Part shown: positions 1 to 11,649 of the stretch, piece after piece
Position numbering within the stretch: position 1 is the stretch's first letter
Layout of the letters: every line of letters starts with the position of its first letter
Assembly (NCBI RefSeq): GCF_048564905.1
Contig: NC_132995.1
Span: 322,501-386,500 of the forward strand
Direction: 5' to 3'
DNA: 64,000 nt
Source of the DNA: Vicugna pacos
Taxonomy: Eukaryota > Chordata > Mammalia > Artiodactyla > Camelidae
The notes under the pieces: generated by a model
Told to the model about the DNA's origin: nothing
Database searches by the model: none
The model's input: the letters and a program-made list of their open reading frames with translations, nothing else
Translations under genes and position numbers: made by a program

Positions 1-1790
1 TGCTACACATTTGTTCTTTGCCTGTTCTTCGCAGCATCAAAGATAAGGTCAAAATTAAAATGATCCAAACTGGATGTGGGGGAAAGGCGAAGAAGCTGAG
101 CTCTGAGCAGGAGCAGAGCCCCACCGCACCCAGAAAGCAATCTGTTTCAAAGAGGACTGTGGGAAGTCACAGAATGCAAGACAAACCAGTCAGTCAGGTT
201 TGGAATAATCCAGTTCATACCTTTGTATCCTGTATCCCATAAGGTGTGTTTGGCTATAGATAACTGAAAATCCAGCTACTGTAAACAAACACCATTTCCT
301 CACACAACTGAAGGTCTATAAGTAGGAGGTTCCTGGTGCTAGTTAAGCTGTCCACCAGTGTCACTTAGGACCAGGCTCCTACTTTGCCTCTTGGTATCAC
401 TGGAGGGGTGTCTCATCCTTTGACCACTAGGATGTAGTCCAGGGACAAACCAGCCGCCTGCTTCCTGCTGGTCCTGAACAACCCATTTCAACGTTTCTCT
501 CTGCGTTAGGAAATGGACCTTTCCCTCTCTGATGAAAATTGACCCCTCTTTCTTCTTGAGTCATTCTTTTGTTTATTCACTCCTCTCTTCAGTAACTACG
601 GATTGATATACACATCCAAAACTAAAGAGTGTCTGTCCTTAGCAACCTTAAGTTCAGGATTTCTATGTGATCTTGTTACCACAAGTAGAATAGGAAAAAC
701 AGACCTAAGAGCTATAAGTGTTGGAAGAGAAAATGTAAAATGCTTTTATTAATAGAGAACATTGGACTATTTCAAAAATACTGGAAAAATTTTAAAAATC
801 AGTAAGATTGCCATAAACCAGACAGTAAGAAATAAAGATACATAGATCAACAGACACAGAATTTCCATAACCCTAACAAATATATTAAAAAGGAGATTCA
901 CAGTAGAATCATAAAGATGTAAAATGTCTGGGATTTATTTGTTAGGAAATGCAAGGGACTTACAGGAAGATAACTTTCTGGGAGGAACTAGAAGTAAAAT
1001 TGTTTAAATGAAGATAAGTATCATGTTCGAGGATGGGAAGGCCAAGTATAAATCCCAAATCATCATTAGGCTCAATACAATCGCAAGTGAAGTGACCATG
1101 GGGCTCTTTGGGAGCCTGGCCCTTGGACTTGGCTCTGTACTGCCCTCCTGAAAATGTGAGGGAAGGTACTCACTGCCATTCCTCCCAAGAACAATCAGTT
1201 AGATTCAAACAAGGCAAAATGCCCCCAGGAAGTACTAGTTCAAAAAATTTCCCACAAATTTAGGCTTCAAAGTCATCAATAGCATACAGTAATAACCATA
1301 GGACTTTTTGTGTGTGTGGTGGTGGCAGGGGATGCATCTGGTAGTTCAGCAAATTTGCACAATTTTTTTTTTTTAATTGAAGTATGTGGTTTGTTCTAAG
1401 CACCTGACTGAGTCAGCTAAGCAACAAGCTGCCTGACCCTGCAGAATCTGATTACCTGTGCTGGCTGCTTCTAGGAGTCCCTAGATTGTGCCTCAGCATT
1501 ACTGGGGGCAGAAGGTGGTTGGGAGCAAGAAGGTTGTTGTGTAAAATGGTTTTTTTTTTTTTTTGTGGCCACAAATAACAGAACATGCTACCATTCTTTA
1601 TCTTACATTGCCAGAAACCCAGAGGCAGGGGCTTCCAGGGGTGCTTTCAGGGACTCTGCATCTCTTGACTCAGCCCTCGGTGTATTGTCCTGGTTGTTCC
1701 TAAGGCTTATATCCTCATGGTCATGGTCTCAAGTGGTTGTTGCAGTTTTAAGCATCACATGAAACCATACATTTGGCTGAAGATTCAGCA
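1..1790. other. Intergenic DNA, no gene recognised
   Basis: I see no exon, zinc-finger motif or RNA gene here. The DNA is AT-rich with short poly-T runs near 1360 and 1550. A few short open frames exist but have no recognisable motif. Confidence 0.4.
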
Positions 1791-1796
1791 TCAGGA

Positions 1797-2330
1797 AATG
1801 TTTTTGTTTCCTTTGCCACCGTAACGAATTACCACAAACTTTGTGGCTTAAAACAGCACAAACTTATCGTCTCACCGCTCTAGAAGTCAGAAGTCCAAAA
1901 TGGGTCTTACTGGGTTAAAATCAACACATTGGCAGGGCTGCTTTTCTTCTAGAGGCTCGAGGGGAGAATCCATTTCCTCACCTCCAGCTTCCAGAGTCTT
2001 CTGCACTTCTTGGCTCGTGGCCTCATCCCCCATCTCCAGAGCCTGCAGTAGCATCTTCAAATCTCTCTCTGACTCTGACCTCCTTTTCATCATCATCATG
2101 CCTTCTCTGACCCTGAGTCTTCTGCCTCTTCTTGAACAAGGATGATTGTGGACCTACCATGGTTAATCCTGGATACTGTCATGTCAAGATCTTGGATTTG
2201 ATTACATCTGTAAAGCCCCCTTTGCCCTGTAAGATAACAAATTCACAGGCTCCAGGCATTAGGATGTGGGCAGCTTTGGGGAGCTACTACCCTGCCTACC
2301 ACAGTGAAGGAATCAGGCCCTTCAGAAGCC
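1797..2330 (-). repeat. Fossil ERVL-MaLR LTR (MLT1/MST-like)
   Basis: The run around 1800-2060 (a TTACCACAAACTT-type motif, then GTGGCTTAAAACA, then a CCAGAAGTC-like stretch) matches the reverse complement of a MaLR LTR end as I remember it. No internal region is seen, so this looks like an old solo or partial LTR, much eroded. The family is ancient and shared across placental mammals. Confidence 0.6.
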
Positions 2331-2339
2331 TTCTTTCTT

Positions 2340-2965
2340 ACAGACTTTCTCTTACCCCATTGGCCAGGATTGATAGATGTGTCCATATCCTGACTGTGAC
2401 CAAAGCTGGGAAGGAGAGTGGCTGGCGTTTTCGCATCTGTAGAGGAAGCTGACCTCTCCACGATGAAGGAGGGTGGCACAGCCACAGCGGCCGGCATAGA
2501 AGTCGGCTTGGGTGAGTGCGTCTGCCCCAGAAGCCTCTCCTCGAGTTGAGTCAGAAGGCCATCTGCTCACCCAAGATGATGCTGATGCTGGAAGTTTCTG
2601 GACTTCTACCAGCAGAGATCTGGAACTGAACCAAGTCTCAACATCCAGGTAGCAGCAAGGAGATGGGGTCTTGGTAGAGGGTTTGACGGTAGAGCTGGAA
2701 AGGAAAGGTGGTATGTTCCATGGAGTATAAGGAAGAGCAAGAGCTGTCCCTTGGGTCTAGGGGGAAAATCAACTTTTCAAAGGATTCTCATGAAAGGAGA
2801 GGGAGAGGAAGCTCTTCAGAGTCCCTGTGTGGGGTCTTTCCCCAACTCCTTCCCCAGAACACTCCATATGCCCTTTTGAGCAGGAATGAATGAGGTTCCT
2901 CAAAATTCCAGTATCATCCTTGGGAGTAAAGACACTTCACTAGGCGGTGGTATGTCTTTAAAAAC
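2340..2965. other. Intergenic DNA, no gene recognised
   Basis: Nothing recognisable beyond short chance frames. The left part may still belong to the MaLR fossil. Confidence 0.35.
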
Positions 2966-2972
2966 ATTTTTT

Positions 2973-3085
2973 TTAAGGGGGGGAGGGTATCACTCAATTG
3001 GTAGAGTGCATGCTTAGCATACATGAGGTCCTAGGTTCAATTGCCAGTGCCTCCATTAAAAAAAAAATAACCTCTCCCTCCAATA
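2973..3085 (+). repeat. Camelid tRNA-derived SINE (Vic-type)
   Basis: A tRNA-like head with A box (TTGGTAGAGTGCATGC) and B box (GGTTCAATTGCC) is followed by CAGTGCCTCCATT and an A-rich tail. The same consensus recurs at least seven more times in the window, which is the strongest clue to a camelid host. Confidence 0.85.
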
Positions 3086-3129
3086 AAATAAAATAAGATA
3101 GAGCAGGGCTTAGCAAATGTTAAAAAAAT

Positions 3130-5290
3130 TAAATAAACCATTTTCCTTCCAGTTTTATTAAGATATAACTGACATACAACACTTTTTTTAAATTTGGGGG
3201 GGGTAGCTACTAGGTTTATTCATTTATTTACTTATTTTAATGGAGGTACTGGGGATTGAACCCAGGACCTCGTGCATGCTAAGCACACCCTCTACCACTG
3301 AGCTATACCCTCCCCGCGACACTGTGTATGTTTATTATGTACAACATGATTATTTGACTGTCATACATCATGAAATGATGATCACAATAAGTTTTGTGAA
3401 CATCCATCATCTCTTATAGATACAAAATTAAACAAATAGAAAAGAAACTTTTCCCTTGTGATGAGAACTCTTAGGATCTACTCTCTTAACTTTCATATAT
3501 AGCATTCAGCAGCATTAAGTATATTTACCATTTGTACATTATATTCCTAATACTTATCTTGTAACTAACATTTTTGCCCTTTGACTGTTTTCATATAGTT
3601 CCCCCATTCCCCGCTCTGGTAACCACAAATCTGATTTCTGTTTCTATAGATTTGTCTATTTGGTTGGTTGTTTCTGAAGTATGATTGACTTACAATAGAA
3701 TACTATGTTAGTTTCTGTTATACAACATAGTGATTTGATATTTCGATATATTTCAAAATGATCACCACAATAAGTCTATTTACCATCTGTCACCATTCAA
3801 AGACATTACATAATTATTGACTATATTCCCCACAGTGTACATTTCATACCTGTGACCCATTTATTTTGCAACTGGAAGTTTGTACCGCTTAATCGCCCTC
3901 ACCTGTTTCTCTCCTCCCCCTCATGCTCCTCTCTGTCAACTACCTGCTTCTTCTCTGTGTCTGTCACTCTGTTTTGTTAAGTTTGTTCATTTGTTTTAAT
4001 TTTTAGATTACACATGTAAGTGAAATCATACAGTATTTGTCTTTCTCTGTCTTACATTTCCCTTAGCATAATACCCTCCAGGTCCATCCACGTTGTTGCA
4101 AATGACAAGATTTCATTTTATGGCTGAGTAATAAAACATTGCATTCCCTGATGATTAGTGACGTTGAGCATCTTTTCATGTGCCTCTTGGCCACCTGTAT
4201 GTCTTTCTTGGAAAAATATTCTGATCCTTTGCCCATTTTGAATCAGTTTTTTTTTGATGTTGAGTTGTATAATTTCTTTGTATATTTTGAATATTAAACC
4301 CTTGTTGGATATATCATTTGCAAATATTTTCTTCCATTCAGTTGGCAGCCTTTTTGATTTTTTTATACTTTCCTTTGCTGTGCAAAAGCTTTTTAGTTTG
4401 ACGTAGTCCTATGTGTTTATTTTTGCTTTTTTTCCCCTTGCCTGAGGAGACACATCTTCTCCAAAAATATTACTAAAACTAATGTCATAGAGTGTACTGA
4501 TTATGTTTTCCTTTACATGTTTTATGGTTTCAGGTCTTACATTTAAGTCTTTAATGCATTTTGAATTTGTTTTTATGCATGGTGTGAAAAAGTAGTTAAG
4601 TTTGAGTCTTTTGCACATAGCTGTCCAGTTTTCCCAACACTGTGTATTGAAGAGAACATCTTTTCCCCACTGTATATTCTCGCCTCCTTTGTCGTAGATT
4701 AATTGCCCATGTAAGTGTGGGTTCGTTTCTGGTCTTTCTATTCTGTTCCATTGATCTATGTGTCTGTTTTTGTGCCAGTATCATACTGTTTGGATTATTG
4801 TAGCTTTGTAGTACAGTTTGAAATGAAGAAACCTGCTCCTCCAGCTTTGTTCTTCTTTCTCAAGATAGTTTGGCTATTTGGGGTCTTTTGTGTTTCCATA
4901 AGAATTTTATAATTATTTGTTCTAGGCCTGTGAAAAATGCCGTTGGTATTTTGATAGGGATTGCACTGAATCTGTATATTGCCTTGAGTAGTGTGGTTAT
5001 TTTAACAATATGAATTAATGCAGTTCATGAACATAATACATCTTTCCATCTGTTTGTGTCATCTTCAGCTTCTTTCCTCAGTGTCTGATAATTTTCCCAG
5101 ATCTTTTACCACCTTAGATTTATTCCTAGGTGTTTTATTCTTTTTAATACAATTGTAAATGGGATTATTTTCTTAAATTCTCTTTCTGATAGTTTATTGT
5201 TACTGTATAGAAATGCTACAAGTTTCAGTGAATTAATTGTGTATCCTTCAACTTTACAGAGTTCATTGATGAGTTATAGTAGTTCTGTGT
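3130..5290 (-). repeat. L1 LINE, 3' part, interrupted by a SINE
   Basis: Read on the minus strand this is L1 ORF2 C-terminal sequence and 3' UTR; the stretch 4596-4784 still gives an L1-like peptide with QNRKTRNEP. At least two L1 3' ends seem to lie side by side (near 3140 and 3665). A Vic-type SINE sits at 3195-3317. The coding remnant is full of stops. Confidence 0.8.
3195..3317 (-). repeat. Camelid tRNA-derived SINE (Vic-type), reversed
   Basis: Reverse complement of the consensus: TGGAGGTACTGGGGATTGAA and CCACTGAGCTATACCC are both present, with the A-rich tail as T-rich sequence on the left. It interrupts an L1 fragment and so is younger than it. Confidence 0.88.
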
Positions 5291-5659
5291 GTGGTATGTT
5301 TCTTTAATCCTGCCTGGACACTGGCTATGCCCATAGAAACATGAAGATGCAAACGACTATTTATGATACCTCTCTTAAAGTTAGTGGTAGAATGCCATTT
5401 GTGAAACATTGGTGAGTTAGTATAAAATTCTGACTTGCTTGACGTGACAGGGCTATGCAAGAAAGAAACGGGTAGCATATTTTTCAGCTCTTTTCTGTGA
5501 CTACCATAAAATTGTACATACACTGATCCCCATGATACTAAAAGATAAATGATCTCTGCATGACACGTCAGATTTGGTAGTTCTCTGATTCATACGTGAT
5601 GTAAAATATATACACTGTTGTCATTGATAACATCTACATTTTATTACCGATGGGAATCA

Positions 5660-6165
5660 CTTCTTTTTTAATTGAAATATAGTCAGTCTACAGTGTTGTG
5701 TCAATTTCTAGTGTACAGCATAATATTTCAGTCATAGATATACATACGTATATTCCTTTTCATACTGTCTTCCATTATAGGTTACTGCAAGGTATTGAAC
5801 ATAGTTCCCTGTGCTATACAGTAGAAACTTGTTGTTTATTTTATATATAGTAGTTAGCATCTGCAAATCTCAAACTCCTAATTTATCTTTTCCCACCCTC
5901 TTCCCCCTCGTAACCATAAGTCTGTTTTCTATGTCTGTGAGTCTGTTCTATTTTGTAAAATAAGTTCATTTGTGTCTCTCTCTTTTTTTTTTTAAGATTT
6001 CACATATGAGTGATATAATATTGTATTTTTCTTTCTATTTCTGGCTTGCTTCACTTAGAATGACGATCTCCAGGTCCATTCGTATGGCTATAAATGGCAT
6101 TATTTTATTTTTTATGGCTGAGTAGTATTCCAGTGTATATATATACCATGTCATCTTTATTCAGT
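5660..6165 (-). repeat. L1 LINE 3' end
   Basis: Shows the reversed L1 3' end seen elsewhere in the window (TATAGTCAGTCTACAGTGTT, GTTCCCTGTGCTATACAGTA), then ATCTCCAGGTCCATTCGTAT and GGCTGAGTAGTATTCC, typical of L1 read backwards. Confidence 0.8.
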
Positions 6166-6169
6166 CAAC

Positions 6170-6533
6170 CGATGGCATTCATTTCTATGAGACATTGTCC
6201 ATCAGGCTTAGACCTTGAGTCTCATTAAATGATGTTTCTATTGCAAATCAAGGGCATATGTAGATCATAACTGCTCATACCATGTCTATGACTGCCAGGA
6301 GCCACGAGTGCAAAGTTGTATTGCACTCAGGTACCTATTTATGGGTCAAAAATAACTTGTGGATTCTGCCTCCTTTGTGGTTTATCTCTGATGTCAAATA
6401 AAATGGAATTCCAACCAACATCTTTACCATATTGATTATGGTTAATGAGTTTCTCTAATCTATATGAATTTCCTGGTTTCAAATAAGGTGAAAGTCATAG
6501 TTAAAGCCTGCCAACATTGACCCCATTCATGTT
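6170..6533. other. Intergenic DNA, nothing recognised
   Basis: No motif recognised. It may include 3' flank of the zinc-finger pseudogene to its right. Confidence 0.3.
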
Positions 6534-7110
6534 CTCTAGTATGAGTCCTCTTGTGCTGGAGGAAGTGAGAACACCTTCTGAAGGCGTTTCCACATGTTCA
6601 CATGTATAGCGCTTCCCAGTATGAGTTCTCTGATAGAGCAGCAGAAGTGCTGAGCTGTGTTTAAAGCTGTTCCCACAATGACTACAACCAAAGGTGTCTC
6701 TCCAACGTGCGGGCTGTGATGTTGATTAAAGAAGAAAAGCATGAACCTTTCCCTGGATGATTACATTGAAGGGTTTCTCTCCTTGATAGATTCTTGGATG
6801 CAGAGTAAAGTAGTCACTCCTTGAAAGTACTTTCCTGAATTCACTGCAAATAGGAAGTTTCTCACAAGTATAAATTCTCTTGTACTGAGTAAGGGATAAT
6901 CTGTGCCTACACATTTAGAGGGTTTTTCTCCTGAATGAGTTCTAAAATATACTGAAAGGCAATCGTTCTCAGTAAAGACTCTCCCACACTCCACATGTTT
7001 GTAAGGTTTGTCTCCTGAGCGAATTCACTCATGGTTGTAAGTCTGTTGAGACTCATCTACCCTCTCTGTATTTGTATGATCTCTCAAGTATGACTTCTCC
7101 CATGTTACTG
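6534..7110 (-). pseudogene. Decayed C2H2 zinc-finger exon
   Basis: On the minus strand fingers and linkers remain in pieces: GDKPYKHVECGRVFTEND, then FRTHSGEKPSKC, then YQGEKPFN, then HVGETP. The reading frame shifts several times, spacer lengths are irregular and many zinc ligands are gone, so no multi-finger protein can be made. About five or six finger units can be traced. The linkers are of the KRAB zinc-finger type. I see no KRAB or SCAN exon next to it and cannot tell which gene it came from. It is less well preserved than the dead ZNF329-like copy at 29.9-31.6 kb, so it is probably older. Confidence 0.75.
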
Positions 7111-7374
7111 TGTAGTGGAAGAAGGTTGAGTTCTAATTAACTACCCCCCACCAAGTTTTTATTCTGACCACCTCTGTCCTGAATCAGTGTTTCTTAAGGG
7201 CCACATGTTCCACCCCCTGTCCAGGTTCCCCTGCTGGGCCTCACACTCCTAGTCTCTGCCAAATGTGGAGGCATGTAGCTCACCCTTTGTGAATCGTTCT
7301 ATTTTCAGGATGGAATATGGTTCTAAGAGAAACGCCCTGCTTTTTGGTCAACTCTTTGTTCTTGAATCATTTCC

Positions 7375-7495
7375 AAACCTGGAAAAAATATAAATATATA
7401 AAGATATAGACATATATGTATATCAGACACATATGCATACATATATGTGTACAGGTGTACACACACACATATATATATACACACTCAAGATATAT
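7375..7495. repeat. AT/AC-rich simple repeat
   Basis: Interrupted tata/caca microsatellite with no other content. Confidence 0.7.
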
Positions 7496-7499
7496 TTGC

Positions 7500-8630
7500 C
7501 TCCTTCCCACTCGCATAGGGAGGGTTTGCAAGTCACTAGCAACACATAGGAACATGTAATCCTCCTTCAGGGAGGGCAGTGAAAAATTGGGACCAACAGT
7601 TCAACTGACTGGTTTTCAGTCAATGAACATTCATTAAGCACCTAATACATGCCAGCTATGAATAGAGATTTAAAGAGAAGGACTAAGGTGGGCAGATAAT
7701 CAGGTAGGAATATATCCAGGCAAAGTGGGAACAGCACGTGCAAAGGCCCTGCTCTTAAAGAAAAAGACCCTTCATGCATGTGAGCACCAGAGAGAGGACC
7801 ATTGTGGCTGGTGCTGAGTGAGGCAAAGGGAAAGAAAGACAAGGAGCTTAGAAAGGTAACTAGGGCTGACCTCGCCACCTCGCAAGGTGGGTGTGGACTC
7901 TCCCCCTGAGGGAGCTGAGAGCCCTGGAAAATTTTGAGCAAAGAGGGAGGTGCCCAGGGAACTCTCTGGATGCCCTGGAGAAATTGACCTGGGGGCAAGG
8001 ATAGAAGCAGGGAGGCTGCTGACACATTCACCGTAAGAAATACTGGCCACCAGGCAGGCAATGAGAGTAGGCTGCATCCTGGGTAGCTTTGAGCATGATG
8101 CTGGCAGGACCTGCCACCCAGTCACAAGTAGGATGTGAATTAGGAGAGTCCACATACCAGCAAAGATTTGGCCTGCACCCAGGGAGCAATGGAAATGCTG
8201 GTGACCAAGACAGGCATCGCTGTGAGAGGAGCCGGGATTGGGGGAAGCACTGGCATTGGGTTTGGGGCATGTAAGATGCTCATTAGGTCTTCAAGATAGG
8301 TGTCAAGGAGGCAGGAGACTGTTTTAACCTGGAGTACAGGGGACAGTCTGGGCTAGTATTAGATCAGCAACAGAAAATCTGAAAAAAAAATGAGGCACTG
8401 ATCAGAAGAAGGGGTAGAGAAGAGAGCGCCACAGAAGAGCAGAGTCTCACGACGGATAACTGATGTGAGGAGAATCAGATTCTGATTTCTTTCTCAAGCC
8501 TGAGGCACTTAGGCCTTTGTTGGCTCCTTCCTCCATCAAATAGAAAAAATTATATTTTATGACTACATTGGAATAAAGATGAACATAAGCCAGATTAGAT
8601 TAAATTCATTTTTCTCCTCTAATTTTAAAA
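7500..8630. other. Intergenic DNA, faint old-repeat trace
   Basis: Around 7620-7760 the text (CATTAAGCACCTAATACATG) recalls an L2 or MIR end. The rest has overlapping open frames on both strands, without motifs, that look like chance. Confidence 0.35.
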
Positions 8631-8636
8631 GAAATG

Positions 8637-8770
8637 AGGGGGAGGATATAGCTCAAGTGCTAGAGGTCCTGGGTTTAATCCCCAGTACCTCCTCTAAGAA
8701 TGAATGAATGAATGAATGAATGAATGAATAAATAAATAAATAAATAAATAAATAAACGTAATTACCTCCC
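8637..8770 (+). repeat. Camelid SINE with expanded tetranucleotide tail
   Basis: GGGGAGGATATAGCTCAAG and GGTCCTGGGTTTAATCCCCA mark a Vic-type SINE with part of the A-box region missing. Its tail has grown into a microsatellite, first GAAT units and then AAAT units (about 8698-8756). Confidence 0.85.
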
Positions 8771-8829
8771 CCCTCAAAAAAAAAAAAAAGAATAACCAAA
8801 AAAAAAAAAAGGGAAAGAAATGATAACCT

Positions 8830-9525
8830 TTTGGCAGACCCTTAAAAGCATCGTGGGCCCTGGGCACTGTTCCTGATGGAGAAGTCTACAAATTGAAAGA
8901 GGATCACACCCCAAGGGGCTAGAACTGATGGTACTGGGGTGGCAGGACTCTGATCAGGCGAGGCTTTGTAAGCTGAGAGTAGGTTCTTTTTCTTTAAGAG
9001 CAGTATTTGCACCTACAGAGGCCAAGCTCCAAGGATAGATTCTTGGTTGGCTGCCACTCAGATTCCCCTTCAAGGAAGGACTTGCTATCAGCTGTGGGCT
9101 CCTTGGGAGCTCCGGTCACACTCCTTTCCCAGCAGCCTCTGGCCACATTCCTCTAAGCAAGCAAGGCCAGGGTCCACGGGCCTGGATGTCTGCACCCAAC
9201 ACGAAACTCCTCTACTGGTCATCTGCTCTGGAGTTTCTTGCTGGGTATCATGGTGGTCAGACAGTGCCTCCAGCCCAATCCTGCTTTCACCCCTTTTCAC
9301 TTTTTCTTTCTTTTCCTAGTGTTATTCCCCAATAAACCCTTTGTACATCTAACTCCATTTCTATGTGCTGACCCTGAACTGCAACTGTCTGGAGAAGCCA
9401 GGCAGGAAAAAGGAGGCAGGGGAGCTGCTATGTAAAAGCTGATACACTTTGTAAGATAGACTCTAGCATAGAAATGGATAAAAAATATGAAGTGACCAGT
9501 CCCATAAAAGATTGGGTAGCTAGTA
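8830..9525. other. Unclassified DNA, possible old LTR remnant
   Basis: No gene seen. The part around 9040-9360 ends in AATAAA and reads like an interspersed repeat, perhaps an LTR, but I cannot name it. Confidence 0.3.
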
Positions 9526-9529
9526 AATA

Positions 9530-9945
9530 GACATAGGAAATGTTGGTCGGCAACATGGGTGGACCTAGAGAATTATTATACTAAGTGAAGTAAGTCAGAC
9601 AGAGAAGACAAATATTATATGACGTCACGTTATCTGGAATCTTAAAAAAAAAATGAATCTATATACAAAACAGAAACAGGCTGACAGACATATTAAACAA
9701 ATTTATGGTTACCAAAGGGGAGAGGTCAGGGGATAAATAAGGAGTATGGGATTAACAAGTACAAACTACTATACATAAAATTGATAAGCAACAAGATTTA
9801 ATGTACAGAACAGGGAACTTTATCAGTATCTTGTTATAACCTATACTGTAAAATAATCTGAAATATATAAATAACTGAATTACTTTGCTGTACACCTGAA
9901 AGTAACACAATATTGTAAAGCAACTATACTTAAGTAAAAAAAACC
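9530..9945 (+). repeat. L1 LINE 3' end, plus strand
   Basis: Forward copy of the L1 3' UTR found reversed elsewhere: TGGTTACCAAAGGGGAGAGG, TTGCTGTACACCTGAAAG, GTAAAGCAACTATACTTA and an A-rich end. 5'-truncated, without a coding part. Confidence 0.85.
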
Positions 9946-9949
9946 CTGC

Positions 9950-10550
9950 AATCACCAATATGAAATATGTATATATATGTATGTATGAGATTCTTTGAGA
10001 ATTATCTCCTCAACGTTGACTTAGGCTGTGCAGTGATTTCATCTGGTACCCTAGGCCTCACAACGTTGGAGGGTCTCCTCTGGAGGCTCTCTCTCCCCAC
10101 ATTCATGCTAAATGGTGGGTGTAGGGGTATTTATTTTTGTACATATATGAATTACTTCTTTTGGAATTATTTTTGTTTTATACACATACATAAAACTGAG
10201 AACATTTCTTTCTTTTCAAAGCACATTTTCTTAAGTCCTTATTACTAATTTTTATATACTGATTTTCCCACAACAAATACAGATTGGCATTCCTAACTGC
10301 CTATCTAGAATCTTTACCTAACTGTCCCACTAATGTGTGGCTTCCGTTTAGATTCCTAAATAAATAACCATACTGTCAAAGGATAATGAGGTGCCCTTAT
10401 CTGAATTTTAACATATTTTTCTCAAAAAAAAAAGGTGTCGAATTGTTTCGGGAAAACTATGCAGTACATAAAAATAAGGCTGCACAATAATGATTAGAAC
10501 CGTAGGAGAAAATAAGTATCAGCGCGTCCACACTTAAATCACTAAATAAT
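9950..10550. other. Flank upstream of the ZNF329 CpG island
   Basis: AT-rich DNA with a sharp change to GC-rich sequence near 10560. Nothing else recognised. Confidence 0.4.
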
Positions 10551-10667
10551 TGAACAATAGATGCGGAGAAGGGCTAGCTCTTCCGAATGGCACAGCCTTA
10601 AGCCTCCGGGCTGGTGGTGAAGGGAGGGCGCCGGGCGGGCGGAGGGGAGTCCGGAACCCTCGGGCAA

Positions 10668-10815
10668 CCCCCGCCCGGGTGAGGGGACCGGACGGGGTAA
10701 GGGGGCCGGACACGGGCAGGGGGCCAGACCAGGTGAGGGGACCGGACCACGTAAGGGGAGCGGACACGGTCAAGGGGCTGGATCGGGTGAAGGGACCGGA
10801 CCGGGTGAGGGGTCC
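10668..10815 (+). repeat. 18-bp minisatellite in the promoter
   Basis: About eight units of the type GTGAGGGGACCGGACCAG, imperfect but mostly in an 18-bp register (a six-residue period around RGPD if translated). It ends about 100 bp upstream of the NRF1 site. Confidence 0.85.
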
Positions 10816-10918
10816 GGCCTCACGTGCAGTCTGGAGCAGAAGTGAAAGGTAGGAACGCCGGTTTCCACACCGCGGAGGCCGCGGAGCCTCCTGGGACGCG
10901 CACATCCGGGTCCTGGCG

Positions 10919-10930
10919 CGCGCACGCGCA
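10919..10930 (+). promoter_or_regulatory. NRF1 site
   Basis: CGCGCACGCGCA fits the NRF1 consensus YGCGCAYGCGCR at every position and lies just upstream of the YY1 motif. This pairing is common in TATA-less mammalian promoters. Confidence 0.75.
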
Positions 10931-10934
10931 CTTG

Positions 10935-10984
10935 CGCGGAACATGGCGGTCGCCCCCGCCGCCGATGCCACCAGCCAGCCTGAG
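10935..10984 (+). other. ZNF329: ZNF329 exon 1 (5' UTR, inferred)
   Basis: The donor after 10984 is strong. The left edge is unknown. An ATG at 10943 opens 14 codons (MAVAPAADATSQPE) up to the donor. If this exon joins directly to the acceptor at 20873, that frame reads five more codons and stops at TGA 20889-20891, two bases before the ZNF329 ATG. It would then be a 19-residue upstream ORF and not a protein N-terminus. Middle non-coding exons cannot be excluded. Confidence 0.6.
10940..10949 (+). promoter_or_regulatory. YY1 site overlapping an ATG
   Basis: AACATGGCGG is a YY1 core. In CpG promoters such sites usually lie just downstream of the start of transcription, so the transcript probably starts within the preceding 60 bp or so. 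Confidence 0.7.
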
Positions 10985-11164
10985 GTGAGTCCGCGCGCTC
11001 CTCCGCCCTTCGGTGCCGCGGTTTCCCCGCAAGGGCGGAGTGGGTGTAGGGTCGGGGGCGGTGTCCGCTGGGTCCGGGGTGAGAGGCGGGAGCGGCGCGT
11101 CAGTCGGCGGGTTTCCCGCGGGCAGTGGGCGCGCCCGTCTCGCAGGGCCAGGGATCGGTCCCGG

Positions 11165-11385
11165 GCACGGTGTCCCCCGAGAGTGAGGACGCCCCCCGGC
11201 GAGTGTAGACGCCGGATAGAGAGTGAGGATGCCTCTCTTCTGCGGGTGTGGACGCCTCCCGGCGGGTGGGGACGCCCCCTGGCGGGTGCGGAGGCTCCTC
11301 GGCAAGTGTAGACGCTCGGTGGAGGTTCAGTGCGCCTGCCTTCTGCGGGTGTGGACGCTCCCTCTTTCGGTAAGGACGTCCCAAC
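11165..11385 (+). repeat. GC-rich imperfect tandem repeat
   Basis: Degenerate units of roughly 20-23 bp around GCGGGTGTGGACGC follow one another in the first part of the intron. They differ from the 18-bp array on the other side of exon 1. Confidence 0.7.
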
Positions 11386-11649
11386 GATTTCTTCCGCGTG
11401 GCGCGGGGGTTCCACGCTTGTATCGAGCCTGTCCTTCCATAGGGGCCGTTTTGCCCCGTGTTCTGGCTGGGCCGCTGCGGGGACCGCCGGGTCTGCCGCC
11501 CTTCTGCCGGGTGGTGGGAGGGCCGGTATGGGCGTCTGTGGGTTTCAGGCGAAGGTGGCGGTGTTGCGCCCGCAGACTGTGCGGTTTCCCACCGAGTCCG
11601 GCAGGTGTCATATCACCTGTTCCCCCCCCCCCCCCATAGCTGCAAAATC

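Larger units (their letters stand above)
10560..11640 (+). promoter_or_regulatory. ZNF329: CpG-island promoter of ZNF329
   Basis: GC-rich, CpG-dense DNA inside an AT-rich neighbourhood. It holds a perfect NRF1 consensus, a YY1 site over an ATG, and a clean splice donor (CCTGAG then GTGAGT) after position 10984. The next plus-strand coding exon downstream is ZNF329 at 20.9 kb, so this is most likely its promoter and 5' exon. Two GC-rich tandem repeats flank the presumed exon 1. Confidence 0.75.

Noticed and set aside
8698-8756. CRISPR-like short repeat array
   Set aside because: Simple tetranucleotide growth of a SINE tail in a mammalian genome, without spacers.
10534-11415. 293-codon open frame on the minus strand, and several others in the same island
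   Set aside because: CpG-rich DNA has few stops; the translations are Arg/Pro/Gly-rich, repeat-derived and without motifs.
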